Of a DNA stretch of 54,864 nucleotides, positions 38,804 through 47,771 are shown one piece after another; the first letter of the stretch is position 1, and each line of letters opens with the position of its first letter. The stretch spans positions 1-54,864 of the forward strand of contig JAIFMP010000005.1 in the NCBI GenBank assembly GCA_020048405.1, written 5' to 3'. Source of the DNA: Hydrogenophaga sp. (GTDB taxonomy: Bacteria; Pseudomonadota; Gammaproteobacteria; Burkholderiales; Burkholderiaceae_C). The notes under the pieces are model-generated. The model worked only from the letters and a program-made list of their open reading frames with translations. It had not been told where the DNA came from and did not search any database. A program made the position numbers and the translations under genes.

Positions 38804-40143
38804 ATGAGCGTCAACATCACCTTTCTGGGCGGTACCTGGTGCAGCACGGCGGCAGGCAACTGCTGGTGGACTGCGGCCTGTTCCAGGGCTACAAGCAACT
38901 GAGGCTGCGCAACTGGCATCCGCTGCCAACAGAGGCCAGCGCAGTGGACGCCGTGGTGCTCACCCACGCCCACCTGGACCACAGCGGTTACGTGCCCCTG
39001 CTGGTGCGCGAAGGCTTTGGCGGCAAGGTGTGGTGCACACCGGCCACGCGTGACCTGGCGCGCATCCTGTTGCCCGACAGCGGTCACATTCAGGAAGAAG
39101 ACGCCAACTTTGCCAACCGGCATGGTTTCTCCAAACACGCCCCCGCCCTGCCGCTGTACACCGAAGACGATGCGCAGCGCAGCCTGAAGCACCTGCGCAC
39201 CGTGGCGCTGCACCAGCCATTCGAACCCATTCCCGGCTGGACGGCGCGCTTCACCGGCGCGGGCCACATCCTGGGCGCGGCCAGCCTGCTGCTGGAAGTG
39301 GGCGGGCGGCGCATCCTGTTCTCGGGAGACCTAGGCCGCCCTGATGACGTGCTGACGAACCCGCCCGAGCCCCCTCCCCCCGCCGACGTGGTGGTGGTGG
39401 AGTCCACCTACGGCAACCGCAGCCACAGTGCAGACACGCTGGCCGACGAGCTGGCCCCGGCGCTGGTGAGGGTGGCCGCACGGGGCGGCACCGCCATCGT
39501 GCCGGTGTTCGCCGTGGGGCGGGCGCAGGCGCTGCTGCACACCATCGCGCAGCTCAAGGCGGCCGGACGCATACCGGCCAGCCTGCCCATTTACCTGGAC
39601 AGCCCCATGGCCATCCACACCACCGGCCTGTTTGCGGCACACCTGAACGCCCACCGCCTGAGTGCCGCCGAGTGCGACGCCATGGAGCGCGTGGCCACCA
39701 TGACCGTGACACCCGACGAAAGCCGCGCCATTGCCCACCACCACGGGCCCAAGGTGATTTTGTCGGCCAGTGGCATGGCAACTGGCGGGCGCGTGCTGCA
39801 CCACCTGGCGGGGGGCCTGAGCGACCACCGCAACATGGTCATCCTGACCGGCTACCAGGCTCCCGGCACACGCGGGGCCAGCCTGGCACAGGGGGCCGCA
39901 TTTCTGCGCATTCACGGCCAGGACGTGCCGGTGCGCGCCGAGGTGGTGGCGCTGCACGCAGCATCGGCCCACGCCGATGGCAACCAATTGCTCGACTGGC
40001 TGCGCGCCCTGCCCCAGGCCCCAGCCAACGTGTTTGTGGTGCATGGCGACGCAGAGGCGTCAGACCAACTGCGCCACCGAATCAACTGCGAACTGAAGTG
40101 GCCAGCCACCACACCCGAGCATGGCGCCACCTGGCCAGCCTGA
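38804..40143 (+). pseudogene. Metallo-beta-lactamase/beta-CASP RNase-like gene broken by a ~25-nt deletion
   Basis: The frame from ATG 38804 reads MSVNITFLGG and is then out of frame. The continuing frame reads YLVQHGGRQLLVDCGLFQGYKQ. Relatives have an AGTVTGSK segment between these parts, so about 25 nt are lost at 38832/38833. The rest is intact: THAHLDHSGYVPLL (HxHxDH zinc motif), TGAGHILGAASLLLE, FSGDLGRPDD, VVESTYGNR, the beta-CASP region VPVFAVGRAQALLH and SASGMATGGRVLHHL, and C-terminal VVALHAASAHAD. The family comprises RNA exo/endonucleases (CPSF-73/YSH1-like). A GTG at 38839 could start a protein lacking the first strand and the glycine loop. Confidence 0.82.
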
Positions 40144-40148
40144 TACAT

Positions 40149-40200
40149 GGCTATCGTTTTTTTGAAGCACACTTTCTTTACCAAATAAGCGCCAATGGCA
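40149..40200 (-). repeat. Possible distant copy E of the dispersed repeat
   Basis: GGCTATCG...TTTACCAAATAAGCGCCAATGGCA resembles the reverse complement of copies A-C at both ends. The match is partial. It ends across the ATG used by the lytic transglycosylase gene. Confidence 0.3.
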
Positions 40201-41412
40201 TTTTTTATTCAACATCTTCAACCCGTTGCCTGTCTGTTGGCTGCAGCAGCCTTTTCCGCTTCAGCGGTGGCACAAACCAGCCCCCCGCCCGAACCTGATG
40301 CTGCCGTATGGGCGGCGTGCCTCAAGAAGCTGCGCCCCCAGGCTGCGCGTGCCGGAGTGAGTGCATCCACCTGGACTGCGGCGTTCAAGAACGTGACGCC
40401 CGATGGCGGCGTGCTGGCCAAGCTGGACAACCAGCCCGAGTTCAAAACCCCCATCTGGGACTACTTGGCCGGGCTGGTGGACGACGAGCGGGTGGCCGAC
40501 GGCCAGCGCCAGCTGCAGGCCCACATGCCCACGCTGGAGCGGGTGGCCCAAGCCTACGGGGTGGACCCTGCGACGGTGGTGGCGGTGTGGGGTGTGGAGA
40601 GCAACTTTGGCCAGAGCTTTGGCCGCTACCCGCTGGTACAGGCGCTGGGCACGCTGAGTTGCTTCGGCCGGCGGCAGGCGTTTTTTCAGCAGGAATTGCT
40701 GGCCACCTTGCACATCCTGCAGCGCGGCGACGTGCCGCCCGAGCGGCTGGTGGGCAGCTGGGCCGGGGCGTTTGGCCACACCCAGTTCATGCCCACCACC
40801 TACGAACGACTGGCCGTGGACTTTGACGGCGACGGCCGCGGCGACCTGACCGCCAGCGTGCCCGATGCCATGGCCTCCACCGCCCACTTTTTGCAAAAGG
40901 CAGGCTGGAAAAGTGGCCTGCTGTGGGGTGCGGAGGTGAAGCTGCCAGCCGGGTTCAACCTGGCCGGTGAAGGCCGCCGCACCAAACGCCCTGCCAGCGC
41001 TTGGGCAGAGCGCGGCGTGACACCGGTGGCTGGCGGCAGCGCCACTGCCGTGTTTGGCGCAGACACGCCGCTGGGCCTGATGACGCTGGCCGGGGCCAAC
41101 GGCCCCGCCTTTCTGGTGAGCCGCAATTTCGATGCCATTTATGGCTACAACGCCGCCGAAAGCTATGGCCTGGCCATTGCCCACCTGAGCGACCGCCTGC
41201 GCGGCGGCACCCCATTTGCAACGCCCTGGCCCACCGATGACCCCGGCCTGTCACGCGCCCAGCGGCGCGAGCTGCAAACCCTGCTGGCCCAGCGCGGCCA
41301 CGACATTGGCACCGTGGACGGCATGCTGGGCGACAACGAGCAATCCCGATTGGGCCACGAGGCCAACGGCCGCGCAGGCCAAAAGCTGTTGAAAGCGCTG
41401 CAGCAGCCCTGA
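40195..41412 (+). CDS. mltB: Lytic murein transglycosylase B (MltB family), with a probable short in-frame loss near the C-terminus
   Basis: 405 residues with a signal peptide (LLAAAAFSASAVAQ). The catalytic domain contains the glutamate in VAVWGVESNFGQSFGRYPLVQAL, then CFGRRQAFFQQELLATL, SWAGAFGHTQFMPTTYERLAVDFDGDGR and NFDAIYGYNAAESYGLAI. A C-terminal peptidoglycan-binding unit follows (LQTLLAQRGHDIGTVDGMLGD). After GDN the family normally has a T-R-x-A-I-x-x segment before EQxRLG. Here GDN runs straight into EQSRLGHEANGRAGQKLL, so about seven or eight codons seem to be missing in frame near 41336. The enzyme core is untouched. The start codon lies in a repeat-like stretch. Confidence 0.88.
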   Translation: MAFFIQHLQPVACLLAAAAFSASAVAQTSPPPEPDAAVWAACLKKLRPQAARAGVSASTWTAAFKNVTPDGGVLAKLDNQPEFKTPIWDYLAGLVDDERVADGQRQLQAHMPTLERVAQAYGVDPATVVAVWGVESNFGQSFGRYPLVQALGTLSCFGRRQAFFQQELLATLHILQRGDVPPERLVGSWAGAFGHTQFMPTTYERLAVDFDGDGRGDLTASVPDAMASTAHFLQKAGWKSGLLWGAEVKLPAGFNLAGEGRRTKRPASAWAERGVTPVAGGSATAVFGADTPLGLMTLAGANGPAFLVSRNFDAIYGYNAAESYGLAIAHLSDRLRGGTPFATPWPTDDPGLSRAQRRELQTLLAQRGHDIGTVDGMLGDNEQSRLGHEANGRAGQKLLKALQQP

Positions 41413-41429
41413 AACAGGCGACCAGGTTG

Positions 41430-41466
41430 ATAGCGAAGAAATGAATACCATCCTGCGCTGGATGGA
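41430..41466 (-). repeat. Dispersed intergenic repeat, diverged copy D (reverse)
   Basis: TAGCGAAGAAATGAATACCATC and the following TGCGCTGGATGG align with the reverse complement of copies A and B (TAGCTAACAAACCAATACCATC...GCGGTAGAGG). It lies between mltB and the end of the convergent DNA repair gene. Confidence 0.45.
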
Positions 41467-41482
41467 ATTTTTTTATTTAATT

Positions 41483-42598
41483 TCAGCCCGCCAGCACTTC
41501 AAACGAACCCAGCGGCTGCGCCACCCCGTTGACCAGCACCTCCACCCGGTGCGTACCAGGGTGGTGCACCCGCGTCGTCATGGGTGCCAGCGACACACGT
41601 TTTCGAAATGCCAACGCGGCACCGGGCGCCAGGGTGGTGGTTTTCAGCTTGAACACCTTGGGCGCGGTCTGGCCACTGGCCTTCACATAGTGGATGCAAA
41701 AGTCCACCAGCACGTCCTGTGCGTGGGCCTGGGTGTTGTGCAACTCAAACCCCACCTCCACCGCGCCACCCACCTGGGCCACGGCAGGCTGAATGCGCGG
41801 CTGCACCACTGCCACCTGGGCACGGGCACCGAAACCCAGCACATCCAGCGCACCCGCATCACCACGCTTAACGGCAAAGCGCAGCGCGTGCTCTACCAGC
41901 CAGCGGCGCTCGGGGCTGGCACCGGGCAACCAGCGCCGGGCGGTTTCCACCAGCACGGTGGGGTGGTCTTTGCCAATGTCATTCAGGTTGTTGGCCACGG
42001 AGCGTCGCACGTACAGCTCGGGGTCGTCTTTCAGCTTTTCCAGCAGGGCGAGCACAGGCGTAGGGTCCTGCTGGAAGGCTCGCAGGCGCTGGCCCCAGGG
42101 CAAGCGGGGGCGGGTGCCTTCTGACACCAGGCGGCGCACATGGTGGTTGGGGTCGGTGGCCCACTGGGCCAAACGGTCCAGCGTGGCCTGGGTGTGGTGC
42201 TGCAAAAACGGGCGGATGCTGAACTCGGCGGTGAACCGCTGAGTCAGCAGGTGCTGTGCGCGCATCGACGCTTCAAAGTGCCCCAGCCCGAACTCCGCCA
42301 CAAAACAGGTGTGCGGCAAATAGAAAAAGGGGGCCATGGCGCTGGCTGACTCAGACGGTGGTGCCTCCTCAACCGACGCCAGCAGCACCTCCACTGCAGC
42401 TTCATAGTCGGTGGGCAGGTGGCGGTGCAGTGCGTGGGCCAAGTGTCGACCCCTGGCCATCAGGTCGAGCGCGTCGTAGCCACTCAAGGCATCGTCCAAA
42501 AAAGCGACGCGGTCGAACCCGGGGAGTACGGTGGCCAGCTCACGTGCCAGTCGGACGGGCACCTCTGGGCCGTAGCTGTTTTTCAGTGGTTCTGCCAC
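41483..42598 (-). CDS. AlkC-like DNA alkylation repair protein (HEAT-repeat)
   Basis: About 371 residues from GTG 42598 (VAEPLKNSYGPEVPVRLA); a TTG at 42619 is the only longer start. The N-terminus matches the AlkC/AlkD-like family opening AEPLKNxYG. HEAT-like repeats follow, including VRRLVSEGTRPRLPWGQRLRAFQQDPTPVLALLEKLKDDPELYVRRSVANNLNDIGKDHP. The last ~90 residues (EVGFELHNTQAHAQDVLVDFCIHYVKASGQ...) form a beta-rich, immunoglobulin-like domain seen in AlkC-type alkylpurine glycosylases. It probably removes alkylated bases such as 3-methyladenine. It starts four bases after the DUF1854 gene stop and may be co-transcribed with it. Confidence 0.8.
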   Translation of the reverse strand: MAEPLKNSYGPEVPVRLARELATVLPGFDRVAFLDDALSGYDALDLMARGRHLAHALHRHLPTDYEAAVEVLLASVEEAPPSESASAMAPFFYLPHTCFVAEFGLGHFEASMRAQHLLTQRFTAEFSIRPFLQHHTQATLDRLAQWATDPNHHVRRLVSEGTRPRLPWGQRLRAFQQDPTPVLALLEKLKDDPELYVRRSVANNLNDIGKDHPTVLVETARRWLPGASPERRWLVEHALRFAVKRGDAGALDVLGFGARAQVAVVQPRIQPAVAQVGGAVEVGFELHNTQAHAQDVLVDFCIHYVKASGQTAPKVFKLKTTTLAPGAALAFRKRVSLAPMTTRVHHPGTHRVEVLVNGVAQPLGSFEVLAG

Positions 42599-42602
42599 AG
42601 CT

Positions 42603-43071
42603 TCACAAAAACCGGTCAAGCAGTTTGCGGCTGTGGCGGTCCAGCGCGAACAGGTCGCGGATCAAAAACTGCACGCCGTGGCTGTCGGCCACCAGCAGCG
42701 TGCCCGAGCTGAGGCGGCGGATGTCTTCCTCACCTTTCAGCACAAAGTCAAACCGGCCCCGGTCGGTGTCCACCGTCCAGGTGCTGGGCGTGGCGTAGCT
42801 GCTCACACCCTCCAGCCGCTGACTCGCGCTCCTGCAGGCCGCGTTGCACAGCGGCCTGGGTGTCGGCAGGCAGGTCGGCCAGCGCGTTGATCCACGCCAA
42901 TTCATGGCCATCGGCATCGACCAGCGACAAGCCCTCTTCTGCTGCAGAGATGGGAAACGCGCGCACGGGCACCACCCCTTCGTGTTGAGTGCCATCGGCG
43001 CGGGTCAACACCAGCTTGCCCGCAGGGCTCCAGTGCAGTGTGAAATCGAAGGTTGCAGTGGTGGTGGTCAT
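42603..43071 (-). pseudogene. Cyanophycin-associated DUF1854 gene broken by a ~14-nt deletion
   Basis: From ATG 43071 the frame reads TATFDFTLHWSPAGKLVLTRADG and EGVVPVRAFPISAAEEGLSLVDADGHELAWINALADLP, then QERE, and shifts. The other frame continues QRLEGVSSYATPSTWTVDTDRGRFDFVLKGEEDIRRL to HSRKLLDRFL. Relatives have about five residues (F-x-P-V-I) between QERE and QRL, so about 14 nt are missing near 42822. DUF1854 genes of this type travel with cyanophycin synthetases and an ABC exporter. Here the start overlaps the exporter's stop by four bases. Molecular function unknown. Confidence 0.78.
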
Positions 43072-45353
43072 GTACGTTCCTCGGCGGCCAGCAGCACGTC
43101 TTCGGCGGCCTTTGCCTGACGGGCCTGCGCTTCGTACAAGCGGAAGTAAGCGCCCTGCTGTTCCATCAGTTCGTCGTGGCTTCCCACCTCGACCATGTGG
43201 CCCTTGTCCATCACCACCAACCGGTTGGCTCGGCGCAGGGTGGACAGGCGGTGCGCCACGGCAATGGTGGTGCGCCCGCGCACCAAGTTGTCGAGCGCTT
43301 TCTGGATTTCTTTCTCGGTTTCGGTGTCCACCGACGAGGTGGCTTCGTCCAAGATGAGGATGGCGGGGTCAATCAGCAAGGCACGTGCAATGGAAATGCG
43401 CTGGCGCTCACCGCCCGACAGGCCCTGGCCCCGCTCACCCACCAGCGAGTCATAGCCCTGGGGCAGGCGCAAAATGAACTCGTGCGCGTGCGCTGCCCGC
43501 GCGGCGGCCACGATGTCGGCTCGCGTGGCTTCCGGCCGACCGTAGGCAATGTTCTCGGCAATGGTGCCGAAAAACAAAAACGGCTCTTGCAGCACCAGGC
43601 CGATGTGGCGGCGGTAGTCGGCCACCTTCAGGGCACGGATGTCCACACCGTCGATCTGAATTGACCCACCGCTCACGTCATAGAACCGGCACAACAGGTT
43701 GACCAGCGTGCTCTTGCCTGAACCGCTGTGGCCCACCAGCCCAATAAACTCACCAGGTTGGATGGACAGCGTCAGGTCTTTGATGACGGCGCGGTTGCCG
43801 TAGCGGAAATGCGCGTGTTCGATGTCGATGCGGCCAGTGACCGTGGGCAGTGCCACGGGGTGGGACGGCTCGGGCACACTGGAGACGTGGTCGAGGATGT
43901 CAAAAATGCGCTTGGCACCGGCGGCGGCTTTTTGCGTGACCGACACGATGCGGCTCATGGAGTCCAGCCGCGTGTAGAACCGGCTGATGTAGGCCAAAAA
44001 TGCCGTCAGCACCCCCACCGTGATGGCGTTTTGCGACACCTGCCAGATGCCAAATGCCCACACCACCAGCAGACCCACCTCGGTCAACAGCGTGACGGTG
44101 GGGGAAAACAGGCTCCAGGTGCGGTTGAGTTTGTCGTTCACCGCGAGGTTGTAGCGGTTGGCATCGCGAAAGCGCCTGGCCTCGCGGTCTTCCTGGGCAA
44201 AGGCTTTCACCACCCGAATGCCGGGAATGGTGTCGGCCAGCACGTTGGTCACCTCGGCCCACACGCGGTCGATTTTTTCAAACCCCGTGCGCAGCCGGTC
44301 GCGCACCAGGTGAATCAGCCATGCAATGAACGGCAGCGGCACCAGCGTGACCAATGCCAGCCACGGATTGATGGAGAACAGGATGAGTGCGGTCATGACG
44401 ATCATCAGCACGTCGGTCGCAAAGTCGAGCAGGTGCAGCGACAGGAACACGTTGATGCGGTCGGTTTCACTGCCGATGCGCGCCATCAGGTCGCCCGTGC
44501 GGCGGCCCCCGAAATACTCCAGACTCAGGCCCAGCAGGTGTTCGTAGGTGGTGGTGCGCAAATCAGCCCCGATGCGCTCCGACACCAGCGCCAGGATGTA
44601 AGTTTTGGCCCAACCCAGGCTCCAGGCCACCAGCGCCGAGCCAAACAGCCCGACCAGGTACAGCAGCACCACGTCCTGCTCAATGGCCTTGCCATTCTGG
44701 AACGGGATGAGGATGTCATCCATGAGCGGCATGGTCAGGTACGGCGGCACCAGTGTGGCGGCAGTGGAGGCCAAGGTGAGCAAAAAGCCCGCCAGCAACT
44801 GCCACTGATAAGGCCGCGCAAAGCGCCACAAGCGCAGCAACGTCCAGGTGGAGGGGGGCTGCTCCGCCTCGGCGGCAAATCGCGGTGGCTCGTCCGCCTC
44901 TTCACTGCCGGGGTCTGCTGCCGCGCTTGCACCGGCGGGATGCCCCAAAGCTGCAACCGTCTGGGCAAACTGCACAACCAGACGCTGGGCGTGCAAGTTG
45001 ACGCCCAGGGTGAAACGCCACGCGGCCAGTCGCCGCTCGCCGTCGACCAGCGCCAGGGTGCCCACACCGGCATGATCGGTCAGGAGCAGCCGCAAACCCG
45101 GGTGCAATGGCCAACTGTGGACTTGGGGCGTGCCTTCGGTGTCTGTTGGAAGCCAGGCCATCAGGCGCTGACCGGTCAGCAACACCAGCGAGCTGGCGGC
45201 GTGCAGTCGCTCATCCAGATCGGGCTGCAAGGCAGCCAAGGTGCTTTCGCCCGACAAGAGCGAGAGTTGTATGAGGCTGTGCCAGCGCGGGGGCAGGCCC
45301 GTCAGGACGGTGGGCGCGCCCACACCGGGCATGGCTGAAGAGGGGGTTTGCAT
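43068..45353 (-). CDS. ABC exporter (fused TMD-NBD), cyanophycin-locus type
   Basis: About 761 residues from ATG 45353. The N-terminal ~170 residues are a soluble domain that I do not recognise. Then comes a six-helix exporter domain (about 185-490) with GADLRTTTYEHLLGLSLEYFGGRRTGDLMARIGSETDRINVF. The nucleotide-binding domain has Walker A GHSGSGKST, Q-loop LVLQEPFLFFGTIAENIAYG, signature LSGGERQRISIARALL, Walker B ILILDEATSS and H-loop VAHRLSTL. It is a half-transporter that should dimerise. It is divergent from the cphA pair and overlaps the DUF1854 gene, matching the conserved cyanophycin neighbourhood of betaproteobacteria. Substrate unknown. Confidence 0.9.
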   Translation of the reverse strand: MQTPSSAMPGVGAPTVLTGLPPRWHSLIQLSLLSGESTLAALQPDLDERLHAASSLVLLTGQRLMAWLPTDTEGTPQVHSWPLHPGLRLLLTDHAGVGTLALVDGERRLAAWRFTLGVNLHAQRLVVQFAQTVAALGHPAGASAAADPGSEEADEPPRFAAEAEQPPSTWTLLRLWRFARPYQWQLLAGFLLTLASTAATLVPPYLTMPLMDDILIPFQNGKAIEQDVVLLYLVGLFGSALVAWSLGWAKTYILALVSERIGADLRTTTYEHLLGLSLEYFGGRRTGDLMARIGSETDRINVFLSLHLLDFATDVLMIVMTALILFSINPWLALVTLVPLPFIAWLIHLVRDRLRTGFEKIDRVWAEVTNVLADTIPGIRVVKAFAQEDREARRFRDANRYNLAVNDKLNRTWSLFSPTVTLLTEVGLLVVWAFGIWQVSQNAITVGVLTAFLAYISRFYTRLDSMSRIVSVTQKAAAGAKRIFDILDHVSSVPEPSHPVALPTVTGRIDIEHAHFRYGNRAVIKDLTLSIQPGEFIGLVGHSGSGKSTLVNLLCRFYDVSGGSIQIDGVDIRALKVADYRRHIGLVLQEPFLFFGTIAENIAYGRPEATRADIVAAARAAHAHEFILRLPQGYDSLVGERGQGLSGGERQRISIARALLIDPAILILDEATSSVDTETEKEIQKALDNLVRGRTTIAVAHRLSTLRRANRLVVMDKGHMVEVGSHDELMEQQGAYFRLYEAQARQAKAAEDVLLAAEERT

Positions 45354-45545
45354 GGGTCGCAATTGTCACTGCCACCGGGCCGCTGTCGGCCTTGGACCGC
45401 ACAGTTCGGTTGAATCGATGTAAAAAAATGTTGCTTGCCCGGACTGGTGCCGGGAAGGTCGCAGCACAATGTCGGTGCTAGGAAAATCATTGTAGCGGTG
45501 GGGTTTGTCCCGCCGCCCGACTCGGGCCCCAGGCCCACGATCAGC

Positions 45546-47741
45546 ATGAACCACCGCGACATCCGTTTTTTGCGCATCACCTATTTGCGCGGCCCGAACA
45601 TCTGGACCTACCGCCCGACGCTGGAAGCCTGGATCGACATTGGCGACCTGGAAGACTGCCCTTCCAACACACTGCCCGGTTTCTACGAGCGCCTGACCGC
45701 CTGGCTGCCGTCTCTGGAGGAGCACCACTGCAGCCCCGGCGTGCGAGGCGGTTTTCTTCAGCGCCTGCGCGAAGGCACCTGGCCCGGCCACATCATGGAA
45801 CATGTGGCGCTCGAGCTGCAGAACCTGGCCGGCATGCAAACCGGCTTTGGCAAAGCTCGCTCGACCCACGTGCGGGGTGTCTACAAGGTGGTCATCCGCA
45901 CGCGTGAAGAAAGCGTGGGCCGCGCTGCCTTGCAGTCAGCACGCGATCTGGTCATGGCCGCCATCGATGACCAGCCGTTCGATGTGGCAGGCACCGTCAG
46001 CCGCTTGCGTGCCATGGTCGACTCGCTGTGTCTGGGCCCCAGCACCGCCCACATCGTGGACGCAGCCACAGCGCGCGGCATACCCCACACCCGCCTGAAC
46101 GACGGCAACCTCGTGCAATTGGGACAGGGCGAACGCCAGCGCCGCATCTGGACGGCCGAAACCGATGGCACCAGCGCCATTGCAGAGGGCATTTGCAGCG
46201 ACAAAGACCTGACCAAAACGCTGTTGTCCACCTGCGGCATTCCGGTGCCTGAGGGTGAAAAGGTCGACTCGCCCGAAGCGGCGTGGGATGCCGCCCGGGA
46301 CATCGGTCTGCCCGTGGCGGTGAAGCCCATCGACGGCAACCATGGCCGGGGCATCACGCTGGACCTGATGACCGAAGCAGATGTGCACGCTGCCTACCAC
46401 GTGGCCAGCGAACAAGGCAGTGGTGTGATCGTGGAGCGCTGCATTCCTGGAGAAGAACACCGTTTGCTGGTGGTGGGTGGCCGAATGGTCGCAGCCACGC
46501 GCGGTCAGACCACCGAAGTGGTGGGCGATGGCAGCCACACGGTGCAGCAGCTTGTGGACCAGCAACTGAACACCGACCCCCGCCGGGGAGAGGAAGAAGA
46601 ATTCCCGCTCGAATTCATCGTGCTGAGCAAGGAGCCACACATGCTGGTGGAACTGCAGCGCCAGGGGCTGGCTCCTGACAGCGTTCCCTCCAGCGGGCAG
46701 CGCGTGCGCGTGCAACGCCACGGCAACCTCACCCACGATGTGACCGATCTGGTGCACCCCGACGTGGCCGAACTGGCCGCCATGGCCGCACGCGTGGTGG
46801 GCCTGGACGTGGCCGGGGTGGACCTGGTGGTCACCGACATTTCAAAACCCATGGCACCGCAACAAGGGGCCATTGTGGAAGTGAACGCGGGCCCCGGCCT
46901 GCTGATGCACATCAAACCCGAAACCGGCACCCCCCGCCCCGTGGGTAAAGCCATTGTGGATCACCTGTTTGGCCCCGAGTCGGACGGGCGCATCCCGGTG
47001 GTGGGCATCACAGGCGATGCAGCCGACACTTTGCCCGTGGCGCAATTGGTCGCAGCGATGCTGCGCCTGGACGGCCGCCATACAGGCATGGCTTGCCAAC
47101 AGGGCGTGTACCTCAACCAACGCCAGCTGCACGATGCCCTGCCCATCAAACCCTGGGATGCAGGCCAGCGCCTGCTGATGAACCGGCAGGTGCAAGCGGC
47201 CGTGTTCGAAAACAGCCCGCGCCAGATCCTCGCCGAGGGACTGGTGTACGACCGCTGTCACGTGGGCGTGGTCACCGGTGTGCCAAAGGCCGAAGGATTG
47301 GAAGAGTTCTATGTCACCGAGGACGAACAGATGTACAGCATCGTTCGCACGCAGGTCGATGTGGTTTTGTCACACGGTGTGACGGTCATCAATGCCCACG
47401 AACCGGCTGCCGCCGAACTGGCAGACCTGAGCGATGGTGCCGTCATCTATTACGCAGCAGATGCCAACCTCCCTGCCGTTCAGGCTCACCGGGCCCAAGG
47501 AGGCAAAGCCGTGCTGGTGACCGACGGCCGGTTGGTATTGGCCACAGGTGACACCTGCAAACCCGTGTTCGACGCGCGCCACCCGGACACCGACCCCTTG
47601 GCCACACAAGTGCTGCTGGCCAGCATTGCCACGGCTTGGGCCCTGGACATTCCACTGACCGTGGTGCGCGCCGCGATCGAAGCGGACTGGCCCCCCATTG
47701 CCGCGCAGATGTCAGCCAAGCCGACCGCCTCCCAGGCCTGA
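45546..47741 (+). CDS. Cyanophycin synthetase-like protein CphA' with degenerate Mur-ligase P-loop
   Basis: 731 residues from ATG 45546 (MNHRDIRFLRITYLRGPNIW). The N-terminal domain and ATP-grasp domain look complete (KDLTKTLLSTCGIPVPEG, VAVKPIDGNHGRGITLDL, GAIVEVNAGPGLLMHIKPE). In the C-terminal Mur-ligase-like domain the ATP P-loop is replaced: the family's GTNGKTTT appears as GITGDAADT at about 47000-47030, with no lysine. It is about 130 residues shorter than full CphA. It should be able to add aspartate (ATP-grasp half) but not arginine by the usual route, so it is probably a partner or regulator of the next gene. Such inactive paralogs are known beside cphA in other betaproteobacteria. 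Confidence 0.85.
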   Translation: MNHRDIRFLRITYLRGPNIWTYRPTLEAWIDIGDLEDCPSNTLPGFYERLTAWLPSLEEHHCSPGVRGGFLQRLREGTWPGHIMEHVALELQNLAGMQTGFGKARSTHVRGVYKVVIRTREESVGRAALQSARDLVMAAIDDQPFDVAGTVSRLRAMVDSLCLGPSTAHIVDAATARGIPHTRLNDGNLVQLGQGERQRRIWTAETDGTSAIAEGICSDKDLTKTLLSTCGIPVPEGEKVDSPEAAWDAARDIGLPVAVKPIDGNHGRGITLDLMTEADVHAAYHVASEQGSGVIVERCIPGEEHRLLVVGGRMVAATRGQTTEVVGDGSHTVQQLVDQQLNTDPRRGEEEEFPLEFIVLSKEPHMLVELQRQGLAPDSVPSSGQRVRVQRHGNLTHDVTDLVHPDVAELAAMAARVVGLDVAGVDLVVTDISKPMAPQQGAIVEVNAGPGLLMHIKPETGTPRPVGKAIVDHLFGPESDGRIPVVGITGDAADTLPVAQLVAAMLRLDGRHTGMACQQGVYLNQRQLHDALPIKPWDAGQRLLMNRQVQAAVFENSPRQILAEGLVYDRCHVGVVTGVPKAEGLEEFYVTEDEQMYSIVRTQVDVVLSHGVTVINAHEPAAAELADLSDGAVIYYAADANLPAVQAHRAQGGKAVLVTDGRLVLATGDTCKPVFDARHPDTDPLATQVLLASIATAWALDIPLTVVRAAIEADWPPIAAQMSAKPTASQA

Positions 47742-47771
47742 TTCCCGCAGAGCCACGTTACTGGACACCCC

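Noticed and set aside
43728-45338. 536-codon open frame antisense to the ABC exporter
   Set aside because: Low-complexity His/Gln-rich translation opposite a clear ABC protein.
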